From CAZMGT01 sp964565895 (GTDB lineage Bacteria > Armatimonadota > Zipacnadia > UBA1398 > CAZMGT01), in assembly GCA_964565895.1 (NCBI GenBank), contig CAZMGT010000059.1, positions 1 to 22,278 on the forward strand: 22,278 nucleotides of DNA, given 5' to 3'. The notes below the pieces were generated by a model, which did no database searches, was not told the origin of the DNA, and saw only the letters and a program-made list of their open reading frames with translations. Shown here piece after piece: positions 15,301-21,800 of this stretch (position 1 is the first letter of the stretch; every line of letters starts with the position of its first letter). Both the position numbers and the translations under genes were made by a program.

Positions 15301-17027
15301 GCGACCATTGTCTCCGGCTTAAGCGCGATGTAAAACTCGCCCTGCGTAACGAGAAAGCTCCCCTCGCCGCTGGCGTACTTCCTGCTCGCGTCGTAAACGT
15401 CCACGTAAACGGAAAACCGCTGCGCTTGCTCGCCCAGCTCCTCTCGCTCTACTTTGCCCGCTGTGGGGATGCTAATTTCCGCCCGGCCATAGGCGTCGAG
15501 GGTCACCGTTCCTGTAGCGACAACGTCCCCAGCCTGCTGCTCCTCGTAATAGCCCTCGCCCTCGGGCCACATCCCCCACAGCGGCGCGCGTAGCACGGTA
15601 TACTCCGCACGCGCCCCGCTCACGGGCACGCCGAAGTAATACTCCGCGCGCACAGCGACCCGCGCCGTCTCGCCCCGCGTATAGCGCTCCCTCTCCGGCT
15701 CGACGGCGACCTCAAACTCCGGCTTGCGATACTCCGCCACCTGAAGGCCCGCCCGCTGGCGGTGCGCGCCCATGCGAATGTCAACCGTGTAGTAGCCGGT
15801 GAGCGCCTCGCTGCTTAGCGTAAACTCCCCGTGAATCGAGCCGTAGGAGTCCAGCTTCCCCCTCTTCTCGTGGACCTTTGTCTCCCGCCAGTCGGTAACG
15901 CTTACGGTAACATCCTCGCCCGCGGGCACGACGTAGCGCTCGCCCGCGCGCAGCCGCACGATGATGTTATAGCGCACCGTGTCGCCCGGGCGATATATCG
16001 GGCGGTCGGTGTAAAAATAAATCGCCGCCTCGTCCTCGGGCGCCATGCCGTAGTACGAGCTGAGCACGGCCACGGAGCTCCCGCGCTCGCCGATAACCAC
16101 AAGCGACTCCGCGCGCAGCGTCTCGGGCAGGCGCACGCGCACCAGGCCATCTGCCCCCGTGCGCCCCTGGGCCACCGCCGCACCGCTGACAAAGCAGGTA
16201 ATCCGCGCCCCGCGCGCCGGTTTGCCATCCTTGAGGTTCACGGCATAAAGCAGCAGCTCCCGCCCCGCGTGCTTGGCCACCAGCCCCAGGTCGCTGACCA
16301 TAACGTAGTCCGCGTCGACCAGCCCATCGGCTTCGGCGCAGAGAATGTACATCCCGGGGCGCATCGCGGGCAGGGTAATCGTCTCATGGAAGTCTCCCTC
16401 CGCGCCGCGCGTGCTAATGCGCACCTCGCGCTTTCCCAAAAGCTTCAGGTAGGGGTTCCCTCGGGGGAGGCTGTCGCGGAAGTTTATCCGGTTGACGATC
16501 GACGAGATCGTCTGCTCCGGGTCGGTGATTATCCCGGCCAGGTCCACCTCATAGCGCCATAGGCGGACTGTGTCCGAGCGCAGAAAGCCGTGGCAGGTAA
16601 GGTTTACCTGCTCCCCGCTGCAAACCACCTTCTGATGCGCGGAAAACTCCAAAAAAGGCGTGCGCGGGGACAGCTCAAGCCGCAAACTGAGGCTCTTCCC
16701 CTCCGCCAGCTCCACCCGCGAGGCGGCCATGCTGTGCACGCGCGAGCTCGCCGAAATGCGATAGCTCCCCACGGGCAGCGCCGCCGCGTGAAACCGACCC
16801 TCCTCGTCGGTATAGCAAACCACCGGCCGGCCCCCGCCCGGCCCCTCCGGCGCGATAACCACCCTCGCCTCGGCCAGCGGCGCGCCGCTTTCCTCGGCTA
16901 CTACCACGCCGGAGATCGTCCCCCGCGCGGGCTCCATCGTGCTCAGCGAGGCCGCGAGCCAGCTCCCCCACGCTAAGCTCAGCCCAAGCACTATCCCTGG
17001 GGCAAGCAACGATCGCCGCTCGCTCAC
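12351..17027 (-). CDS. Large bacterial alpha-2-macroglobulin with intact thioester motif
   Basis: A 1558-residue envelope protein of the alpha-2-macroglobulin superfamily, whose members trap proteases after bait-region cleavage and bind them through a thioester. In order: an N-terminal hydrophobic signal or anchor (about 7-28) without a lipobox; a carboxypeptidase-regulatory-like beta domain (37-115, ISGVVVAEESG then YTDEEGRF); MG domains including FYTDRPIYRPGDTVRY near 338; the A2M core with PDTAFWSATLETGAEGRV near 870 and IPDTLTTWRATVRGYTKN; the thioester motif GCTEQ with Cys1082 and Gln1085; an alpha/alpha thioester domain (QHDDGGWGWWRYDESDCW); and C-terminal beta domains. I start it at GTG 17027, which overlaps the preceding stop as GTGA and has a G-rich Shine-Dalgarno (GGAGGGGGAG) upstream; the open frame to 17165 lies in the neighbour and has no signal. 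The E. coli homologue is a lipoprotein paired with pbpC; here the neighbours are a membrane protein and VanW. Confidence 0.95.
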   Translation of the reverse strand: MSERRSLLAPGIVLGLSLAWGSWLAASLSTMEPARGTISGVVVAEESGAPLAEARVVIAPEGPGGGRPVVCYTDEEGRFHAAALPVGSYRISASSRVHSMAASRVELAEGKSLSLRLELSPRTPFLEFSAHQKVVCSGEQVNLTCHGFLRSDTVRLWRYEVDLAGIITDPEQTISSIVNRINFRDSLPRGNPYLKLLGKREVRISTRGAEGDFHETITLPAMRPGMYILCAEADGLVDADYVMVSDLGLVAKHAGRELLLYAVNLKDGKPARGARITCFVSGAAVAQGRTGADGLVRVRLPETLRAESLVVIGERGSSVAVLSSYYGMAPEDEAAIYFYTDRPIYRPGDTVRYNIIVRLRAGERYVVPAGEDVTVSVTDWRETKVHEKRGKLDSYGSIHGEFTLSSEALTGYYTVDIRMGAHRQRAGLQVAEYRKPEFEVAVEPERERYTRGETARVAVRAEYYFGVPVSGARAEYTVLRAPLWGMWPEGEGYYEEQQAGDVVATGTVTLDAYGRAEISIPTAGKVEREELGEQAQRFSVYVDVYDASRKYASGEGSFLVTQGEFYIALKPETMVARAGEAVAVALTCKDYEGRVQAGVSVRVVAELEDWVSGEFVYTKVAEEKLVTDEKGRAQFTLPASRQGYYRIRASARDRLGNTVSGTAYVWATGAKFARLAYGYPEIELVPDKEVYEVGDRAQVLINTSEAGAVALVAIEGAKLERAWVQELRANSTVIEFDIEERYLPNVYLSACYVAGREFVSQTKEIKVSRKPHKLNIAVRSDREVYAPGDVAVYTITTTDAAGRPKPARVSLAVVDEAIFALAPERAEDIVDFFYARRENAVRTQYSFPPIYLGNGDKAGAKISVRKWFPDTAFWSATLETGAEGRVRVRVKIPDTLTTWRATVRGYTKNTAVGASVHKVRCTKDFLVRLELPRFATQRDRLTIAAVVHNNTSERQRATVTLDAPKLNIRAKATRRVTVPAQGWTRVDWPAEVPGVGEAKIRVFARAESGLEDAMELTLPIVPHGRRAHTSFSGATRTAAEERLTVRRDIVPGTAQARVALAPTVLGPVFGALEYLARYPYGCTEQTMSAFLPDVVVAQALRELGRRDGNLERKLDDMVRAGLARLYRFQHDDGGWGWWRYDESDCWMTAYVLAGLTLAQRAGYRVNSVVLASASRCARWLGEEARKKKQLDEAAFAAWALSLRGEGKQFLLKVMDELEARRSPYGWALAVAALAELGEEDAARAAMELLWREAVDSGGLIHWRESRGRHWRSEYEVTAVALKAALAATPEDGRVARVVRWLLAERRGEHWLSTRDTAWAIYALADYVRQTGELQPEFDFRVLLDGKEIARGHMGPEQAFAPEIVVNVPREALAPGTEHMLRVEKEGRGMLYYSVTLEQVVELKTLAATLSGSGIAAERAYYVMRPEYDEKLKQTRFAPASEPTLRFESGQTVRVVLTVRAPEALEYMMIEEPIPAGCEVSVRENLDPWEWEWWYSDRVVRDEKIVFFARRLPEGEQRIEYELRPEIPGTYHAMPTEVYGMYDPRVRGAGAISVVEISD

Positions 17028-18817
17028 CGCTCCCCCTCCCCTCCCCGGCGCCCCGCTCGCCACACAAGCGCAATGTCCGCAGCCAGCCAAACCAGCGCCA
17101 CAAGGACAAGCCCCACGACAACCCACAGCCGCTGGCGAATGGTTGCCCCCATAAGCGCGCTCCACGGCGTGGCCACCTGTGCCGCAAACAGCGCCGCGCC
17201 TAGGGCAAGCGCGCTAAACCCCAAAAGCTCCTCCCTCCCCTGCCCCTCCGCGCGGCGCTCCCCCCAGCCCGCCCAAATCACGAGCAACAAAATAAGCGCC
17301 AGCGGCGCACCGCACACTACTCCGAGCGCCGCCTTGTAGCCCCACAGGACAAGCAGCGCCAGGCACAGCCCCGCAGTCACCGCGCCCAGCGCCCCCACGC
17401 GCAGCGCCACCCAGGCCCATACCTCCTGCCCCGGCCCGCTCCCTCGCCGGTGCTCGAGCACCAAGCCGGCAACCTCGTTCGCGCTCAGCCCTAGCCCGAC
17501 GACCACGGGCACGGCAAGCATGCACAAAAACACATAGTGCGTGGAGAGATCCATCGCCTGCGCCTGCGGGCTGCGCTCGAGCAGCACGCGGTAGACGAGA
17601 TACCCCGCCCCCACGCCCAGGCACCACAGCGCGGCAAGCGCCGCCGCGCGCAACTGTTCCCCCTTCCCCTCGCCGTCTGCGGCAAAACCGCTGGCTACGA
17701 TCATCGTCGCCAGCGCTGCGACAACGGCCAGGCCCACGCCAAACCCCGCAAGCAGCTTAAAACAGACAGCTACGGTAAGCAGAACGAGCGCCACACCAAC
17801 AAGCGCCCCGCGCAGCCGGCCAATGTCGCTCCGCCCCGCCGCCGGCGCATATCGCGCGACAAACATGACAAGCGCGCCGGCGATCGCTCCCCAAACGCCG
17901 ACCTTCGCCAGCGCCGGAAGCTGAACCGCCTTTAGCCCAAACACCAAACAGACGACGGCGACCACGCCCGCCCCCACGACGCTCCCCCCGAGCACCGCGC
18001 GCCAGCGTTCGCCGGCCACTGCGCCCAGCGTCGCATATGGCTGGACAAGCACCGCGGCGACGATCCCCAGCCCGCCCAGCGCCGCGGGCGCGCCCCACAG
18101 CGCCAGCGCGGGAGCCTCCCCGCCCTTGGGAAAATGCTCCACCGCCAGATACGTCGCTGCCGCGCAGGCTACGGCCATCGTGCCGAAAAACTCAAGGGGC
18201 AGGCACCAGCCGGAAAGCAGCTCTTCCCGCCGCGCGCCTGTCGTCCCGCTGCGCTCCATAATCGCCCAGCCCATAAGAACGACAACGCACACGAGCACCG
18301 CCCCGAGGGCCACGCCGCTGAGCGCATCCTGGGGAAAGTCCGAAAACAGCGACAGCGCAACCGACACGGCAAGCACGGCCGGCGCCGCGGCGGCTACGCC
18401 CAGCGCCAGGTTAAGCTTTGCCCGCAGCTCGGCGTCGCGCGCCCCCGCCCAGGCCGCTCCCTCGCCGGCAAGCCAGCACAGGCCGGCGCACAAAAGCCCC
18501 GCCGCCGCGCCGAGGATTACCCCCCACGCTAGGCGCTGGCCTGGGGAGAAAATCCCCCGCTTCTCAAAACCAAGCGCAACGATAATCGCGGCAAACGCGG
18601 CCGCCGTGGCCAACAGCGCCCAAAGCGGGGCGCGGTTTGCGCGGTTCGCTTTTCCCGCGCCCTCCCCTTGCCCCTCGCCCTGCCTGCTGCGGTAATAGGA
18701 GAGAACGACGGAGCCAACATAACCCAGCCCGAGCAACGCGGAGAAGTAATTAAACAGGGTAACCCAGGTCCCCACGAGGCACACCGCCTTCCCAGCCCGT
18801 CCCAGATTTTTATTCAC
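17024..18817 (-). CDS. Unrecognised polytopic membrane protein, about 15-17 helices
   Basis: I do not recognise this 597-residue protein. It is almost wholly hydrophobic, rich in Ala, Val, Leu and Gly, with about 15-17 transmembrane segments by eye. A basic, Gly-rich loop (about residues 42-62, SRQGEGQGEGAGKANRANR) follows the first helices, and a short charged tail (GRRGGEGER) ends it. Cytosolic-type charged loops recur, for example GTTGARREELLSG and EHRRGSGPGQE. I see no transporter, flippase or glycosyltransferase signature. The start is GTG 18817, giving MNKNLGRAGKAV; the Shine-Dalgarno is weak (GAGAG close by, GAGAGGAAG further up). The stop overlaps the alpha-2-macroglobulin start as GTGA, so the two are very likely translated together and their products may work together. 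It is the first gene of the operon. A low-complexity hydrophobic sequence of this kind can also mislead similarity searches. Confidence 0.8.
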   Translation of the reverse strand: MNKNLGRAGKAVCLVGTWVTLFNYFSALLGLGYVGSVVLSYYRSRQGEGQGEGAGKANRANRAPLWALLATAAAFAAIIVALGFEKRGIFSPGQRLAWGVILGAAAGLLCAGLCWLAGEGAAWAGARDAELRAKLNLALGVAAAAPAVLAVSVALSLFSDFPQDALSGVALGAVLVCVVVLMGWAIMERSGTTGARREELLSGWCLPLEFFGTMAVACAAATYLAVEHFPKGGEAPALALWGAPAALGGLGIVAAVLVQPYATLGAVAGERWRAVLGGSVVGAGVVAVVCLVFGLKAVQLPALAKVGVWGAIAGALVMFVARYAPAAGRSDIGRLRGALVGVALVLLTVAVCFKLLAGFGVGLAVVAALATMIVASGFAADGEGKGEQLRAAALAALWCLGVGAGYLVYRVLLERSPQAQAMDLSTHYVFLCMLAVPVVVGLGLSANEVAGLVLEHRRGSGPGQEVWAWVALRVGALGAVTAGLCLALLVLWGYKAALGVVCGAPLALILLLVIWAGWGERRAEGQGREELLGFSALALGAALFAAQVATPWSALMGATIRQRLWVVVGLVLVALVWLAADIALVWRAGRRGGEGER

Positions 18818-18921
18818 TTGCTCTCTGTTGACTTCCTCTCATCGGGCAGGGGCTCCGGTTGTGTGGCGCCCACGGCTGTTTCTGCCTGCGTAACAGAGCG
18901 CCCGCCCTAGCGCACTATTCC

Positions 18922-18950
18922 TTGACCGTTGCCGCCGTTCTTGTTATACG
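18922..18950 (+). promoter_or_regulatory. Sigma70-like promoter of the beta-helix gene
   Basis: TTGACC (18922-18927), a 17-base spacer and TATACG (18945-18950). The -35 box matches the consensus at five of six positions, the -10 box at four of six, and the spacing is optimal. Transcription would begin near 18957, leaving a leader of about 30 bases before the ATG. The 171-base divergent gap 18818-18988 must also hold the promoter of the membrane-protein operon on the other strand, which I could not identify. Confidence 0.65.
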
Positions 18951-18972
18951 TGGGGGCGGTAAATCCAAACTT

Positions 18973-18978
18973 AGGAGG
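18973..18978 (+). promoter_or_regulatory. Strong Shine-Dalgarno site of the beta-helix gene
   Basis: Perfect AGGAGG ending ten bases before the ATG at 18989. It supports this start, which also gives a complete signal peptide. Confidence 0.7.
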
Positions 18979-18988
18979 CAGGTGAGGC

Positions 18989-20245
18989 ATGGTATATGTG
19001 AGACGCGGGGTGGTTGTCTGGCGGAGCGTTTGTGCGGTTGTTGGTGTGGCGGTTGTAATGTCAGTGTTGCTGGCCTGGTCCGCCAGCGCCAGCGCGGCCG
19101 ATATTTACGTGTCTATTGAGAAAGGGAGCACAAAGAACCCAGGGACGAAGGATGCACCGGTCAAGAATCTGTGGCGGGTAATCGAGAATGCCAAACCAGG
19201 CGACGTTATTCATGTGGCCCAGGGCAACTATCCCGGCAGGGGCAAAAGCGGCGCCCAGCCGCGCATCAAGGTAAGCAACCTCACCATCCTCGGCGGCTAC
19301 TCCCCCGACTTTTCCAAGCGCGACCCGTTTACCTATCACACGACGGTCATCGCCCCGGATGACTCCCGCAACAAAACCTCCGACGCCACATTTACCACCG
19401 AGCCCTCGATGACCAACCTGGACAACATCGTCATCGACGGGTTTATCATCGACCGCGGGCCGCTGAACGAGTACAAAGTGGCCAAAGACGGCTCGCTCGA
19501 CGCCACGAAGAGCCCCTCCGCGCCGGCGATCCAGCTCATGGGCCGCGGCGGCTTCCAAGTGCGCAACTGCGTGATCGTCAACTCCTCCTGGTGGGGCATC
19601 TACGTCAAGTGCGGCAAAGACTCGGTAATCGACAACAACATCGTGTTCAACACCGTCGGTCGGGGCATCTGCGCCATCGCCGGCGGCGGCTGGGGCAAGC
19701 CCACGATTACCGTGACCAACAACACCTCGGTGTTCAGCTTTAAGATCCACACCACCGAGGGCCGCGGGATCTACGTGGACCACAACGCCGGCAACAACAT
19801 CGTCCGCGGCAACCTCGTCGCGTTCAACGACGAGTCCGGCCTTGCTGCCCCGTTCCAGAACATCAAGACCATCGAGATGGACAAGAACCTGTTCTACTTC
19901 AACAAGTATGGCGATGTCGTCCTCGGCGGGCAGGGCGGCCTGGCGGTAATGGCCGACGAGTTCGAGGACGAGCTAGACTTCAACTCGTTCGAGGAAAACG
20001 TGGGCACCGACCCCAAGCTCCCCCTGATCAAAGACTGGTTCGACAAGTACTGCAAGCGCAAGGACGCCGTAGAAGGCAAAGTCACCTACGACGACTTGAA
20101 CAACATCCGCTCCGCCCTCGGGCTGCCGGTAATCGGCGCTGCGGGCAAAGAGGCTGAGTACTACGCCCTGCGCTACGAGCCGTGGACCGAGGTGCTCAAG
20201 CTCGTGGGCCACAACCCCAACTTCGGCTGCCAGAAGTCTAAGTAG
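18989..20245 (+). CDS. Secreted right-handed parallel beta-helix protein
   Basis: 418 residues with a long signal peptide (hydrophobic core near 15-30, probable cleavage after SASASA before ADIYVS). The opening (YVSIEKGSTKNPGTKDAP, then LWRVIENAKPGDVIHVAQGN) is the usual entry to a DUF1565/NosD-like parallel beta-helix. Successive coil-like turns follow: NLDNIVIDGFIIDRG, FQVRNCVIVNSSWWGIYV, SVIDNNIVFNTVGRGICAI, TITVTNNTSVFSFKI, NNIVRGNLVAFNDESGLA and KTIEMDKNLFYFN. The C-terminal 100 residues are not helix-like. Such folds occur in polysaccharide lyases, epimerases and surface adhesins; I see no catalytic signature, so the activity is unknown. It stands alone between its own promoter and a strong terminator. 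Its first 250 or so bases are richer in T and G (many GTT, GGT and GTG codons) than the C-ending remainder. Confidence 0.88.
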   Translation: MVYVRRGVVVWRSVCAVVGVAVVMSVLLAWSASASAADIYVSIEKGSTKNPGTKDAPVKNLWRVIENAKPGDVIHVAQGNYPGRGKSGAQPRIKVSNLTILGGYSPDFSKRDPFTYHTTVIAPDDSRNKTSDATFTTEPSMTNLDNIVIDGFIIDRGPLNEYKVAKDGSLDATKSPSAPAIQLMGRGGFQVRNCVIVNSSWWGIYVKCGKDSVIDNNIVFNTVGRGICAIAGGGWGKPTITVTNNTSVFSFKIHTTEGRGIYVDHNAGNNIVRGNLVAFNDESGLAAPFQNIKTIEMDKNLFYFNKYGDVVLGGQGGLAVMADEFEDELDFNSFEENVGTDPKLPLIKDWFDKYCKRKDAVEGKVTYDDLNNIRSALGLPVIGAAGKEAEYYALRYEPWTEVLKLVGHNPNFGCQKSK

Positions 20246-20279
20246 CCCCAACGCCCCTCTGCGGGCGGTCTGACCCTCC

Positions 20280-20328
20280 GCGCCCGCGCCGCTTCCTCCT
20301 CCCGCTCGGCGGCGCGGGCGCTTTTTTT
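20280..20328 (+). terminator. Strong Rho-independent terminator after the beta-helix gene
   Basis: A perfect 13-bp stem (GCGCCCGCGCCGC at 20280-20292 and its complement at 20309-20321) with a 16-base loop, followed at once by seven T. It lies 34 bases after the stop codon and closes the monocistronic unit. The next 173 bases (20329-20501) up to the oxidoreductase contain no gene and no promoter that I can support. Confidence 0.92.
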
Positions 20329-20501
20329 CGTTTCCCCTCCCCGCGCGCCTCGTGCCCCCGCTCGCGGCCTCGTTGCTTATGGGGGAAGGTTCTTTTCGCG
20401 CCCCTCTCGAATGTCAACCCACCACCAAGAGCGACTGGCGGCGCTGGCGCGCGAGGATCGTGGCGCGCCTTTGTGCTGCCTGCGAGACAGAGGTGCGCGC
20501 G

Positions 20502-21779
20502 ATGGGCAAGAGAGTCTCTCGACGCAACTTCTTAAGTCAGGTGGCTAAGACGGCCCTCGCCGCGGGAGCAGGCCTGGCCTTTCCCGCGATCGTTCCCGCC
20601 CGGGCACTTGGCGCCGAGGGCAAGGACCCCGCCAACGAGCGCATCGGCCTGGGGTTTATCGGCGTAGGCGGCATGGGCAGCGGCCACCTCCGCCGCCTGC
20701 TTAATCACCCCACGTGCGAGGTCATCGCCGTGTGCGATGTAGACGAGGCGCGGCGCAACAGCGCCCGCCAGCGCGTGGGCGAGCGGTGCCTTGCCTTTGG
20801 CGACTTTCGCAAGCTCCTCGAGCGCAAGGACATCGACGCCGTGGTCATCGCCACGCCCGACCACTGGCACGCCCTGACTTCGATCTACGCCTGCCAGGCG
20901 GGCAAGGATGTTTACTGCGAAAAGCCGCTCAGTCTAACCATCGCCGAGGGGCGGAAGATGGTCGAGGCCGTGCGCCGCTATGGCCGCGTGTTTCAGACGG
21001 GCAGCCAGCAACGCTCCGCGTGGGAGTTCCGCTTCGCCTGCGAGCTCGTGCGCAACGGCTACATCGGCAAGCTGCACACCGTGCGCACGGGCGTGGGCGG
21101 CGGCCCCACCTGCGGCTGGGAGCCCGACTGCGACCCGCCCCCGGGCCTCGACTGGGACATGTGGCTCGGCCCCGCCCCGTGGGTCCCGTTTAACCCTCGC
21201 CGCCATCCCTATAACTTCCGCTGGTTCTGGGACTATTCCGGCGGCAAAATGACCGACTGGGGCGCACACCATAACGACATCGCCCAATGGGGCATCGGCG
21301 CCGACGGCACCGGCCCCATCTACATCGACGGCTGGGGCAAGTTCCCCGAGGACGGCCTTTACGAAACATGCACTCAGTTCGAGGTGCGCTACGAATACGC
21401 AAACGGCGTCGTCCTCATCTGCTCCAGCAGCGGCAGCGGCTGCCGCTTCGAGGGCACCGACGGCTGGGTCCACGTCAACCGCGGGCGCATCGAAACCTAT
21501 CCCGAGGACCTCATGCACGTCACGTTCAAGCCCGACGACATCCGCCTCTACCACAGCCCGGGCCACCATCAGGACTGGCTCAACTGCATCAAGACGCGCC
21601 AGCGCCCGATCTGCGACGTAGAGATCGGCCACCGCTCGGTCACCGTGTGCCACTTGGGAAACATCTCCATCCGCCTCGGCCGGCCCCTGCGCTGGGACCC
21701 CGACAAGGAGCGCTTTGTAAACGACGAGGTCGCCAACCGCTGGCTAAACAAGCCCTATCGCGCCCCGTGGCACCTCTAG
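20502..21779 (+). CDS. Tat-exported Gfo/Idh/MocA-family oxidoreductase
   Basis: 425 residues. The N-terminus carries a twin-arginine signal (SRRNFL at 6-11, then a hydrophobic stretch ending FPAIVPARALGAE), so the enzyme is folded with its cofactor before export. The NAD(P)-binding Rossmann loop is GFIGVGGMGSG (51-61), and the family catalytic motif is CEKPLS (Glu140, Lys141, Pro142). TDWGAHHNDIAQWGIG is the C-terminal domain signature of the Tat-type members common in Planctomycetota and related phyla. These enzymes oxidise or reduce sugars, inositols or their derivatives; the substrate cannot be told. I start it at ATG 20502 with AGAGGT upstream; the frame is open back to 20352 but that extension has no sense as a protein and would bury the Tat signal. 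A HEAT-repeat lipoprotein gene follows after 21 bases. Confidence 0.94.
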   Translation: MGKRVSRRNFLSQVAKTALAAGAGLAFPAIVPARALGAEGKDPANERIGLGFIGVGGMGSGHLRRLLNHPTCEVIAVCDVDEARRNSARQRVGERCLAFGDFRKLLERKDIDAVVIATPDHWHALTSIYACQAGKDVYCEKPLSLTIAEGRKMVEAVRRYGRVFQTGSQQRSAWEFRFACELVRNGYIGKLHTVRTGVGGGPTCGWEPDCDPPPGLDWDMWLGPAPWVPFNPRRHPYNFRWFWDYSGGKMTDWGAHHNDIAQWGIGADGTGPIYIDGWGKFPEDGLYETCTQFEVRYEYANGVVLICSSSGSGCRFEGTDGWVHVNRGRIETYPEDLMHVTFKPDDIRLYHSPGHHQDWLNCIKTRQRPICDVEIGHRSVTVCHLGNISIRLGRPLRWDPDKERFVNDEVANRWLNKPYRAPWHL

Positions 21780-21800
21780 CAAGATAGGGAAGTGAGCGCC

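Noticed and set aside
17028..17165. Upstream extension of the alpha-2-macroglobulin (46 residues)
   Set aside because: Cys/Gly-rich nonsense overlapping the membrane-protein gene; GTG 17027 has a strong ribosome site and a signal sequence right after it.
20352..20501. Upstream extension of the oxidoreductase (50 residues)
   Set aside because: Would place the twin-arginine motif at residue 57, away from the N-terminus; ATG 20502 has its own ribosome site.
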